Positions 47,499 through 58,582 of a stretch of DNA of 64,000 nucleotides are shown piece after piece. Each line of letters opens with the position of its first letter. The stretch's first letter is position 1. This stretch comes from Anopheles merus (lineage: Eukaryota > Arthropoda > Insecta > Diptera > Culicidae): assembly GCF_017562075.2 (NCBI RefSeq), contig NC_054083.1:43427269-43491268 (forward strand). The letters are read 5' to 3'. Both the position numbers and the translations under genes were made by a program. The notes beneath the pieces were generated by a model. It searched no databases and was not told the origin of the DNA. It was given only the letters and a program-made list of their open reading frames with translations.

Positions 47499-48682
47499 AC
47501 AAGCATGCCGTTTTGCATAATCCCATTGAGAGGCCGCTCAAGCGTTAATGTGTTTTTCTGCCACCGTGTGATGAGTTTTTGTGGCCGTGCAGAGCGCAGC
47601 CAGTCACTTTGCGCGCAGCCGTCAGCCATCAAAGGACCTTAAGAAAGTTTCAGCGGAAAAGGAAAATTAGACAACTTCTTTTCGCCGACCGGGCTGAAAC
47701 TTTGCACACCCGTGTACAACCGGGACCGGGGCCACACAGAGGACATTGGGGCACTCGGTTTCCGTATGCTTCATCGCGCCCAAGCTTTACGACCATCTCA
47801 ACTTCCTGGCGGTTGCTGGCGGTGATGCTGCTGCTGCTGCTGGTGGCAATTCCGACGAGCACCGGCTTAGTTATGCTTCAGAGGGCGCCTCCAAGTTGTC
47901 AGCGGCAATGTTTCTTCCGCTCTCTCCTTCTGGGCAGAAGGTACAAGTTTTCCTCCCGTCGTTCAATGGGGAGGTTTTGTTGTTGCGCTTGCTTCTCTTT
48001 TTCGCGCGCTCGCGTCCAATCTTCTCCGCTTGGCGGACCCGGGAGCCTGTTCGCCCCGCGCGATACGCATCGCGGCACATAATTAACAGTGTAATTATCT
48101 TATGAAATATTTGTTCTGATAATGAAACAAGCTAATTATGCGCCAACGATTGCTGGCAACGGCGGTGGTGGTGGTGGTGGTGGCCGGTGTGGCACGCTGA
48201 CGACTCTTTCTTTCCCGTGTGTGTGTGTGCACGCGGCTGGAGCAAAACGGAAAGGGAAAGTGAGCCGCCGGACAGGATGAAGTGTGCTATTTTATTGGAA
48301 TGGTCACCGTTGGTGGGGCCCGTGCAGGCCATCTTAATCGGTGTGCACCCTAGAAAAAAAATATAGTAAACGAACAGATAGGGATGGTGGAGGCACAAAA
48401 AAGAACAACATTCTAACGTTGTCGTTATCACTGCTGTGTGTTAGTTTTATCAGTTCCGCGATTTTCAATGGCGACAGGGCCGGATGACATTACTCGCTTT
48501 TCCTTCGTCCTGTGGTTTCTAAGTGTGTATGTGTGCGATAAATCTTATCGCGTGTCCGAGTGGTGCAGGGATAGCAGCAGTGGTCGTGTAACGGTGGTGG
48601 AAAGCTAATTTTCAGGATGTATGAATGATTTATGACGCGCAGAGAAACATTCGCCTCTTCGCCATAATTGCAATGATAAATG

Positions 48683-48701
48683 CCCCCCCCCCCCCCCCCC
48701 C
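48683..48701. repeat. Run of 19 C
   Basis: Homopolymer tract, one of five long G/C runs in the window. Confidence 0.95.
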
Positions 48702-49037
48702 GTTCTCCTCGTTTGTTGGGCAGTACTGGCTCACCATTGCTGTTGCACTGTGTGTATGTACAGCAAAACCCATACAGAATGCTTTGCTGGAAAATGAACC
48801 ACGAAACTATTCACCCAGTTTTTTAGGGACTTTTTTAGGTTTGTTTGTTTTTTGCTCGACCTCCTCCTTACGAGTAAATTCCAAAATGGATCGACTGCAA
48901 CCTTTTCTTGTTTTTTCTTTTCGAAGCTGCTCCCTAACCTTATTTAAGGCGTTTGGAGCAACATTTCTCATTATCGGGGCAGCTAACAGCATCCGAAACC
49001 AATTAGCAATAGCTGTTGGTGCCGGGCTCGTAACCTT

Positions 49038-49040
<3 letters not shown>

Positions 49041-49117
<77 letters not shown>
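49041..49117. repeat. (TG)n microsatellite
   Basis: A perfect run of about 38 TG units, the longest dinucleotide repeat in the window. Long TG/CA runs can adopt Z-DNA. The Cys-Val and His-Thr frames across it are artefacts. Confidence 0.97.
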
Positions 49118-49118
<1 letters not shown>

Positions 49119-49886
49119 AACGCTTCCTTGGAAGTTCCTGCTTCCTGCCGCTTCTCCCAACACCGGTGGAGCACAGGGTAACATTTGGTAGGTTATTAAC
49201 ATTTTTATTGGCAATTTCGCCCTTACTTGTTTTGCTGATTGCTCTCTATGTGGCCCCAAATGTTTCTTGGGTTTCTTGTGTGTCCTTGTGTGAGTGTGTG
49301 TGTGTGTGTTTGCTTATATGCTGTTGGGCAGTGGGTGCTGGAATGTTGCTGCTATTTTGGAGCCAGCAAATATGTAAAGGTTGCATAATGAGTTGTGAAT
49401 TTGTTTTCATTTCGATGGAGTTGATGCTGGGCGAAAGGCTTAGTTTTTGAGCGAGCATGATTTTATGTTGGACATTTTGTAATTTGGGGACATTTTCGGT
49501 GCTTTTCGTTGAATGTTTAATTGGGCTACGGGTGATTTGGTTTTGATTTTTTTCATTTATTTTTTAGGTAATATATTCATTCATTTATTGGATGGTGGAG
49601 CTCACGCAGGCGTTACACATTATTGCTATATCTCTGTTTATTGATCTGTCACTGGGGACATTCTCTATCACTTTTCCAAGTGAAATGTGATTCTTAAAAC
49701 ATAGCTTGTAATGTTTTTAAGGAAGTATGTGAGAAATATTAGCCAAATGTTTTATTTTGGATTTTCGAAGAATGATTTCAGAGTCCTTTCGGTTCCGTTC
49801 AAGAGTGTGAATTTAGTGCCTCAGTCTTAATACAAAACTTGCGCTAAAGAAGAAGAACAAGAATAATAAGAAAACATGATTTAGAG

Positions 49887-50682
49887 TAGTGGTGGGAGCT
49901 CGGAATCGGACCTACCCAATTCCGATTCCTTGTTCGGAATCAATTCCGGAGCCGATTCCGATGCTAGAATCGAATCCGATTCCGGAGTCGATTCCGGAGC
50001 TGATTGCGGAGTTGGTTTCGGAGCCGATTCCGGAGTTGAATCCGGAGCCGGTTCCGGAGCCGACACCGGAATCGATTTCGGAGTTGACTCCGAAACCGAC
50101 TCCGGATTCTACTCCGGAATCGGTTCCAGGATCGGAATCGGCTTCGGAATCAGAACTTGACTCCAGAAATGGGATGGTTTGAATTGAAATAAGAAGAGTG
50201 GGAAGCGAAATAAGTCCGCGAATCTCCTTGTGAATAGAACATTTACAAGTATTTTTTTATTCTTTGTCGCTATCAACACATAGCATCATTGAACCCAAAC
50301 GCATATTCCTATGAAGATGCCCAAACGAACTCCGTTTCGAAACCAATTCTGATTTCGGAGTCAATTCCGATGTCGGAACCGATTTTGATTCCGGAGCCAA
50401 TTCCGGAACCGATTCCGATTCCGAAGCTGATTCTGATTCCGGAACCAATTCCGATTCCGGTGCCGATTTTGGAACCAATTCCGGATCCAATTCCGATTCC
50501 GGAGCCGATTCCGGAACCAATTCTGGAGCCGATTCCGGAATTAGTTCCGGAGCCGATTCCGAAATTGGTTCCGGAATCGATTCTGGAAACTGATTGCGGA
50601 CCTACTATCCGGAATCGATTCCAGAAAATTTTGGAGCTAACCGGAATCGATTCCGACGAAATCTTCATTTTCCCCATAACTA
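49887..50682. mobile_element. Non-autonomous hAT-like element C with GATTCC arrays
   Basis: The left end TAGTGGTGGGAGCTCGG and right end CCCCATAACTA are flanked by perfect 8-base direct repeats, ATTTAGAG at 49879-49886 and 50683-50690. The 796-base element holds two blocks of degenerate 6/12-base repeats built on GATTCCGGAG and AATTCCGGAA (49909-50165 and 50340-50660). A core of about 170 bases between them matches nothing else here. It has no transposase. The TAGTGRTGKG ends and TCCGG-centred repeats link it to elements A and B, but the repeat unit and core differ, so it is a separate subfamily. The Pro-Glu-Ser-Ile frames through it (for example 209 codons from 50289) come from the repeats. 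Confidence 0.82.
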
Positions 50683-50690
50683 ATTTAGAG

Positions 50691-53600
50691 GTATGCCTTT
50701 TCAGAAAGTTAGAGAAAATATTTAATGTTGTACGTCCACAGTGTAAAGAGAAGAAAATTTATATTGAATCATTACGAATTAACCGTGAAAAAAAAATTAA
50801 ATGCAGGTCAGCAGTAAGCATGACATTTAAATATGTTAAACTGCGTCCGAAAATTGCTTATCACTATCTCATATCCTTTCCATTTCTTCACCATCCCCCT
50901 TCACTGCAGAAATTGTGAAAGCGAAATCAATTACAATTTACAAAACGGCATCAAAAACACTTCCATACCAGGAATAAAATAACAAGCCAACCGTTTAGTT
51001 CGTGGTCTGATGCATCTAACCCACCCACTCTTCTGTAAACCCCCGTTGCAACTGGGGAAAGTGGTAGTTGGAACGGTGTTCTGTTCGGTGATCCTTTATT
51101 TATCCTGCCAAACGGGGGAGAAAATGCGATGGTAAAAGGTTTTTGTGGCCTTTTACTTTTTTTTTTGGTTTTTCACTCGCCTCGCCGCCTACCTTTAATG
51201 CTGTTCCGAGGGGGAGAGTTGCGCGGAGCCAACAAGCCACGATATCGATATACGGAGGGTGGGGCTAGCTGCTGTCGGTATGTTGCCCGTGCCTTTGCCA
51301 AACGCTTAAAGAACCGGACGGTTAACACACGGCTAGCTGACCGCCGGAAATAGGCTGACCCAAGCAGCAGGATTTATGCAGGTTCTGTCCGTGAGCGTGG
51401 GCTGTGTGGGGAGGGAGAAGAGACCGGCGGCCCGTTCGTACCATTTGGTCTTGAAGGGTACGACGTACGGGCGGCTAACTTCTTCTACCCACAAGGAAGC
51501 TTGCGGCTGTGTTTTGTTGCTGCTGCGAAAGCTAGTGCAATTGGCTTTCGGAATCGATTTTCCTTGCTCCCTGTGTGTTTGTGTGTGTGTGTGCTCTGGT
51601 CGTGTAGTAAATCCTGCCAAAAGGTTGGGTTAAATCCTGGCCCCTAGTGTGTGGGCTGAACGTTTGGACATGGGTGGAAATCGTTTCCAGTGTGTGCTTT
51701 TTTGCCTTTTTGCTAAATAATTTCTGTACAGGGCAGAAAATCAGAGCGAAAATCGAATAGCGATGTATTATAACGATGTATATGTCCTGCTTGTGTACGT
51801 GGCCGGTAAATCTGATTTGTAAGGCGTAAGTGGAACAAACTTTGCTGTAATGCATTCGATGGTGCGCGTAGCTCAACGCTCGGCATTTTGATGGTGGTTA
51901 AACGGGATGCTTTCCGCAGAAATATCGATTAAAATATGAAGCGCACCAAGCGAAAGCTGTGCAATAACGATTTCAGCTCGCTGGAAAACAGCTACCGGCT
52001 GATCCTTGGGGTCAGTGTGTAACGAGAAAGATCAACAGATCTTTGCAGCAAAGTTCTGCGATAGCGTTGATTTGCGCTGTACTAAACGCTCGCTTCATTT
52101 ATACATTGTCCGTAAAGCGATAATCTTGTGTTTATGTTTCAACGATGCCGTAGTTTTCCGCAGTTCGCCGCACGCTTCCTCGCTGCTGCAAAACAAAAAT
52201 CAATAGAAGCTGCTTCTATCCCGCTGCGGAGAGAAAGCAAGAATTCCAGCTTCCCTTTGTACGTATAAAAAGCGATGGTGGCAAAAACGGCTCCCACGAA
52301 ACAGCTTTTCTGCTGCACGGAGAGGCCGGCGATTTGATTATTTTCCCAAATCGAACGCTAATCGACTGGAAACGGAAAATGTTCATTAGCACAAACGCGC
52401 GCGCTCCAATCCTTTGGCGAAATTTCGGTTGGTGTGCAAGGCGCAAAAGGAAAGTTACACGAAAGCTCGGTTCGCTCGGTAGGAAACTCCCGTTCGCCGC
52501 TCTATGAAACTTTGCATCTCCCGCTTTATCTGCTGCCTGTGGGGGGGGGGGGGGGGTGAAAGGAGGTAAAATTGGGGAGGAAAATTTCAAAGGAAAAATC
52601 ACAATTCCGCACCGAGCCGTGCCGCAAAGGGAGCAGCAGGCAGTGGTTTGCCATTTTCGATCATTAACGGTGTAATCTTTCGATGAGCAATTAGAATTCA
52701 AATATTCTTCCCAGGCGTGATGATTGGAGGAATTGGGACGGAATTAGTAGGCGCGCAATGCCGGTTTCGCTTCCCAGTTGTTGGATTCAATTGCCCCGAA
52801 TGGGGTGCGCTGCAATTTATGGAAGTTAATAGCTGTCTCACTGTAAAATGATTGTAAAGCGCTGGTTTTGAACGATCTGGCAAAGTGGGGTTAATGATAA
52901 TTTAGAGGGAAAAAATGCAAATTTTTAGTCTCACTATGGACGATGAAAGATGTGTTGAGCCAGCAAACCGTACTTTACATTTATGCGCCCATGCGGGGTT
53001 TCAACATCAGGATGTATTTTGTTGAAGCTGTTCCTAATAATCCAATTGACCGCGGGTGCAAGATTCGGTGCAATTTGTCTGTTTTCGGTCCCGGAAGCAA
53101 ACGGTTCTAACGCAAACACGTCCTGCCGGTTTGGGGTCGGTTATCCTTCTTGCGCTATCAACTCACGTACGGCACTTTTCTCAGATGTCTCTGCCTACAT
53201 CCAGCCTGTGATTTCTGCAGCAAGACACACACAAACACGCGCTGGCTGCTTTTGCTCTGCCTGCTTAATGTAACCGGCCAGCCTGCATCCATGCATGTGA
53301 GCTCTCTCTCCGCATCACTCTTTACCTAATCTTGTCAACGGTTTAGCCGCACACAGATGTAAAGTAGAATGCATTTTGCGCCGTCCAATTTAGCCGTCCT
53401 ATAATCTGGATCGTAATCCACAACGTATTTTTTGTTGCCCGCTCCTTTACCACGCCATCCACACACTTGCTGTATGTGCATAAATTGGAGTTCCTTTTTT
53501 TTTTTTTGGGCGGGATAGAAATGGACGAAAGACACAGCTCGCGGTGGTGCATTTTTATCAGTCGCCACCATCTTTCAGAGTGCTGCTTAGGTGAACGGAA

Positions 53601-54586
53601 CGATATCCATGATGGAAAGCTTTTAAGGAAAAGCCCCCCAAACCGGACAGTTTGGTCCCCCCCCCAATGGGTGGTGCAGAAGGGAGCGAACCGGGAGCGA
53701 TACGAATCTGCACTACGTGACATGGAATGCAATTGCATTCTAGCAACCGGAGTACTGTGTGTGTGCCTTAGAACTGCTAACACATGCAGTCGACGGGGTG
53801 AATCAATTCGATTCTTTTTTTTTTCTCTCTCTCTCTCCCTCTCTCTCTCTCTTCCGATTACCATTCCTGCCCCCCTAAAACACAGCAGCTGGATCATTTG
53901 CTTTCATTTCCCGCTTACTGTCCTGTCCGTAGGGGTTCTGTCTCTGGGCCGTATTTTATCACTCCAAGGGACGGAAGGGATTTGTCGTTTGCTTGTTCTC
54001 GGGTTCGTAGGGGTATGGTTTTTCGTTTTTTTAGGTTATCGTTTGCCGTTCCTATGCTGTTTGGCAAACGCGCTCTGGTGGTGTGGATTTTGCTGTCACA
54101 GTAAAACTGTGGTGCGGGATTTGTTTTCCCAATCCTTGCTATGTGAAGCCCGTGCTGGAGAAGTGTCCACGGGTCCACAAGGTTGCTGCACGGAACAAGC
54201 GTTACGAAGTCCGGTGTGTCTCGTGTGAGTGAAATGGATGTGAATGGTGAATGGTTTGTGTGTGTGTGCGTACGTTTTACACGAGCCTTTGCCTAACTGT
54301 GGTTGAACGATGCAAAAGGATAACCTTGGATGGTGGAGGGATAACGATTAATAATGAAGTACGAACAAAGTACGGGTGGGGACAAATTTCAATTACGGAT
54401 TGGCAACGTTTGTTTTTTGCCGTTTACACAGCGTGGGTTTGTTTGCGCTTTTGCTTTCTGTGCTGAAAACTATATCAGCTAGCCAATTAAATCACTCAGA
54501 TCAGAGCATCGCGATATGGATGGCGAGTAAGAAGTGGAAAGTAATAACATGTTTGAACAATTTCTTTTATTACATTTTTTAATAGA
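50691..54586. other. Non-coding stretch
   Basis: No supported gene apart from the weak candidate at 51936. It contains a run of 16 G (52541-52556) and a CT-rich tract (53823-53852). The open frames near 53343-54228 are mixed on both strands and have no splice or promoter support. Confidence 0.45.
51936..52010 (+). CDS. Possible short first coding exon
   Basis: A decent acceptor (ATGCTTTCCGCAG, AG at 51918-51919) precedes ATG at 51936 with A at -3. The frame reads MKRTKRKLCNNDFSSLENSY then RLILG, with exon-like codon choice and a basic cluster that could be a nuclear signal. A donor at 52010/52011 (GGG|GTCAGT) is weak. Without it the frame ends at TAA after 28 residues. Unrecognised. Confidence 0.22.
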
Positions 54587-54592
54587 TTTATT
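54587..54592 (-). terminator. PolyA signal for the minus-strand gene ending at 54625
   Basis: AATAAA on the minus strand, 33 bases past the stop codon, followed by T/A-rich sequence. The short 3' end supports the exon at 54625-54757. Confidence 0.5.
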
Positions 54593-54624
54593 ATTGTCGC
54601 TTCAATAGATATCCTTATGTTTGT

Positions 54625-55059
54625 TTAGTTGCTGTAAAGCAAGGTAGCAACTGTAGGCTGTTTAATGCCATCCATCGAGAGCGACTCGATGGTGGAATGT
54701 TTAGAGGCAGCAGCTCGTACACAGCCGAAACAGTTCAAGTCCAGCCCTTCCCGTTCCCTAGACAGAGGAAGTATAAATTAATAAAAGTATATTGATACGA
54801 CAATTGATCTTTTCAATTGTGTATTGTTACATGAGACCATATTATGAAAAAATATTAAAATAAAAAAGAAGAAGAAGGATATTGAAAGGAATCGATAGTG
54901 TTTTCCGCAAAATACGTTTCGTTTTGCTCATATCTCTCTGATCCATTTCATTTATATTCTACAAAGTGTAAAACATAGTTTCGTTCGACGTTCCCTCTTT
55001 TTCCACGTCACTCACAGAGCTTTCCTAGCCCAGTGGGGCAGGTTTATTGTGTTTTGCAT
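54625..55059 (-). CDS. Small spliced gene or 3' end of a larger gene, unidentified
   Basis: The last exon is 54625-54757. It is preceded by the strong minus-strand acceptor CTTCCTCTGTCTAG and carries 43 codons with good codon use (EREGLDLNCFGCVRAAASKH, then STIESLSMDGIKQPTVATLL, then YSN) before TAA. Its polyA signal is at 54587. The most economical upstream exon is 55016-55059, ATG then QNTINLPHWARKA, ending in phase 2 at AGCTCT|GTGAGTG. The phases match and the junction makes Leu, giving 58 residues with a 258-base intron. The ATG context is poor (T at -3), so the true upstream exon may be another. I recognise no family. The cysteine pair CFGC is notable. The last exon (about 0.5) is more secure than the first (about 0.3). 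Confidence 0.42.
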
Positions 55060-55116
55060 AAAGTACCATCCTTTTAATTTAACCCTTTTTTGAGCTTTTT
55101 TGAGGACGTTTTTTTG

Positions 55117-55239
55117 TTATTGTTGTTTTAATCCGACAATCTTGTTCAGCAAACGTCCGCGCCGCCCCGCTTCATCTGCACGTTTTAACGCGGAAGCACG
55201 TTTCAATTTAATCGACACTTCGTACCATCCTGTACCCCG
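55117..55239 (-). CDS. Candidate terminal exon, basic peptide
   Basis: On the minus strand a long pyrimidine-rich stretch (CCTACCTGCCTCCATCCG...) ends CACACAG at 55240. It is followed by 40 codons in phase 0 to TAA at 55117-55119: RGTGWYEVSIKLKRASALKR, then ADEAGRRGRLLNKIVGLKQQ. Codon use and the Lys/Arg-rich helical character look real. It lies just upstream of the possible first exon at 55059 on the same strand, so the two may be parts of one transcript or alternatives. The frame also stays open upstream to 55311 through an A-rich segment. Unrecognised. Confidence 0.3.
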   Translation of the reverse strand, partial: RGTGWYEVSIKLKRASALKRADEAGRRGRLLNKIVGLKQQ

Positions 55240-58200
55240 CTGTGTGCGACGGATGGAGGCAGGTAGGCAAAGGTGTGTACCGGGGGGTCGGATTTTTTTT
55301 TTGCTTGCCAAGAAAATTACTCCCCCAGGCTGTCCGGGGGGGGGGGGGGGGGGGGACGATCTGTTCGTGCGTCCCCGCTTCGTTCCACTTCAGGCTCATC
55401 ATCGTCGTCGTCATGACGGGCATAATGATTTTGGTCATCCTTTTCATTTTCGCCCGGGGCGCCAAGGGTTGAGAGGCGGTCCACAGGGGATCCCGTTGCG
55501 CGCCTGTCCGGTTTTGGAGCAGCAAAATTGTCCCGCGGTGGGGTGACGGAGAAGCGATGAACATATTGCAACAAAAAAAAAACGGCCTAAAAGTCCTGCT
55601 TTTATGCTGAAAAGCGCTTCCACCACCGGGCGCTTAATGAGCTAACGATAACGATGGGAAAATTTCACCCTTCCTGCTCTCCTGCACGTCAAACCCCCTC
55701 CCGCCAAGGCGGGGAGGAAACTCACTTGACGTCGTTCGGTTTTGTGCTTTACGGGATGAAGAGGATTTTACCCTAACCAACCCTAATCATCTTTTGAGCG
55801 TGACCCAAACGGTGGTGAGGTGCTCGTAAAAAAAAGCCTCCACTCTCCGGACACACGAATTCCTCCGGGATGGATGAAGGAAAGCGCGAGGGCATGAGCA
55901 GTTTGGTAGGTCCACGCCGGCCCGCATTCTAATGGGGAGATCATTTTACGATGATGTTTTCTTTTTTCTTTTTTGCGTGATCTTTTCCCCACTGTTGCAC
56001 GGATGGGCCCGGGCGGACAAACTTCTATTTTGCAAACATTTCCACGCTCCTTCTTCCCAACGCGCCGTCGCCGCGCTGTAAGCTGTTTAACCCAATTTTC
56101 TCCACTCCTGGGAGCGTGTGTGTGGGAGCTTTTCCGTTGCTTAAGGTGACGCGCGGAAGAATCATCTCCATCATCGCCGTAGTCGTAGGGCTCTGTTCCC
56201 TTTTCTTTTGTTATTATTAGGTGTATTAAGATTACAATCACCGTTGTACTTCAGGAAAAGAGGGATGTGCGTTTCCTTTTTGCTGTTGTTTGCTTGAAAG
56301 CAACAAATTTAAATTTCCCTCCAATGTTCGCTCTTCGTTCCTTTGTGGTTGCGTCCAAGTGCGGAGATGTCCTTCGTCAGCCGTCGTCTGTCAGCCTCTG
56401 TCAGCCATGGGAGAGGGGCGGTCGCAGGGATTGTTCATCGATCCAGAAAACGTCAAAGTTTTTCAATAATCTAGCATTCATCGCCACTAACGCACGGGTG
56501 TGTGCCAGCTTGTGCAGATGGCTGCGCGAATGGTCCCGGCCCCAATGATGGTGAAAAGTTTTGGTTTCATTCGTCTCTGTGTGTGTGTGTGTGTTGTTTG
56601 AAAAAGTACTTCCGCTTAAGTACATTGCGGAGAGAAAAAAGCGCGGATGCGTTTTATTGGCATTTTCTCGAGTGTAATAACTATGTTTGTAATCCGTTTT
56701 ATTGCCGTACACGGATTATGGGATGTGTGTGTGTGAGTGGGCTCTATTTTAGTGGTTATTACGTTTTGGGTGTGGTTTTGTATGGCTTGGAATGTATGCG
56801 TATTTAGAGATGATATTATCATGCCTACACGCCTCACAAAATTATTAATTTAAAGATTTTTGCTCTCTTCAATTTTATTGCTAAACATCTTCAACTAAGT
56901 TTTCCTGTTTCGCTCAGTAAACAAGAATTACTAATTTAATTTGAGAACTGACCTGTATCTTCTTCCATCCGTAGTACAGCTACCAACTCGACCTTTACAG
57001 TTTCTAAGATTCCCTACAAAAACGCCCACTCACAACACCGCCCACTGCCACCTCCACCGCTGCTGCTGCTACGCTCGACACGAGTCCTGGCGAATGTAGA
57101 AAAACGACCTCACTGCTGCGTTTATTCCAGCACAGATCACACGTACACGCGTCGGGTTTTTCCTCCACTTCCTCCTCCGCCATTCGAAATTAAACAAACA
57201 CAACCCCGTTTTCCCCAACACCACCCCCTCTTTCAGAGCGAAGGTCCCCTGTCGACCCATGGCTCTGCTCAAGAGCGCAATGAATAGCATGGCAAACGGG
57301 AAGGCTTCAAGAGTCACTGGGTAATGATGTAGTGCCAACTATATAAAGCTGAACCGTGTCTCTCTGTGTGTTTTTATCTCTCATTGGTTTATTATGTTAA
57401 AACGGTGGAACGCTTTGCAAAACGGGAAGTGGGAATGTTCTCGTTAACGTAGACCAAGACCGCCTGCTCTAGTGTGCGCGCAGGGAGTGGTGAGTTGAAG
57501 GAGCGAAATAAGGAAATGTGGATATGTGGCTGGCAAGACACGGCGGCACACCATGCTAAACCATTGCCACATGCACGTTTCCGCTTAGCTAAGCTAACGC
57601 CAACCAAGCGGCCATAAAGCTTCAAAAGGTTTTAAATTAGGAACAAAAACGTATTACAGTAGCGAAGAATTGGAAGAACTCAGCCCTCCAAAAAATGAAC
57701 GTTGCCGTTTTTTTGGGCCATTTTTTTGTGCAAACAGGATGAAACAAAGTTGGCAGTACAAGTGGTTGTGTCGAGTCGTTAGGTTTCGGTTTAGGTTGAC
57801 ACAAGAGTGTAGTTTGATGAGTTCGTTTTTTTCTGGCATTGCTGTTTAGGTTTTTTAGCGTGTTTATTCATTTGTTCATTCAATGTGTGTCCATATACAG
57901 GGTTTACCTAGCCAATTAGGCATCCAGCAATATGATTAAGCTTCAGTTTTAAGATTTATATACTAATTGTTGAACTTAATTCATCCATTTTTTTAAATTC
58001 TGGTTCGTTCGTTCAACTTTTGTTTTCAACTAGTAAAAGCAACCAATTCCATACGACATTGATACGAAATATCTAGCATGGAAAAACGACTCATTCTTTC
58101 GGCCCAACACAACGGCTTTCTCATTCCCATATTTGGGCTGGTCGCTTGGAATGCACCAATAATGCAAATGTTTCAGTGACGAAGCGAAGAAGGATCACCG

Positions 58201-58562
58201 TTGTACAACCGGGCGAGCGGGAGGAGAGAACGTTTGAGTGGGTAGTAAAGCAAACGGGCGTACGCGACACGACTGCCTGACGAGTACGGCAACTGCAAAC
58301 GCATCCACACACACCCACACGAGCGCGTTGGCATTCGCCAAACGGTGGCTCATCCAAGTGCCAAGTGTTCCTAGGGGCCAAACGCGGCACGATATGTCTT
58401 GCTTTTCCTCTGGAAAAGCTAACAAACGGGCTTCCGGTTCTATTGCGGCAAGGGATTGGAAGGGGGGAGAGTGCATTTTTTTAATCCACTCACAGAGTTC
58501 CGGGAAAGAAGGCTCAACCGCGTGTACGTGTTACTCATTCCTTCTTCGTTTGTTTTCTTCAG
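55240..58562. other. Non-coding stretch with two-strand open frames
   Basis: Mostly GC-balanced sequence with overlapping open frames on both strands and no convincing splice pairs. It contains a run of 20 G (55336-55355) and several TG runs. I see no gene. Confidence 0.4.
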
Positions 58563-58582
58563 TCACCGCCTTCTACTCCAAG
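58563..58582 (+). CDS. Candidate 20-base microexon
   Basis: One of the best acceptor-donor pairs in the window. A tract from about 58535, TTCCTTCTTCG then TTTGTTTTCTTCAG (AG at 58561-58562), is followed by 20 bases and then CCAAG|GTGAGG. Entered in phase 0 it reads SPPSTP plus two bases of a Lys/Arg/Ser codon, a proline-rich stretch matching the character of the exon at 11512. Being 20 bases long, inclusion or skipping shifts the frame. Membership in the long + strand gene is inferred. Confidence 0.4.

Noticed and set aside
47826..48082. Signal-peptide-like start MLLLLLVAIPTSTG in a Cys-rich frame
   Set aside because: The Leu run comes from a CTG repeat, and other frames are equally open.
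50289..50918. 209-codon frame rich in Pro-Glu-Ser-Ile
   Set aside because: It is a translation of the GATTCC repeats of element C. Both halves of the element give similar text in several frames.
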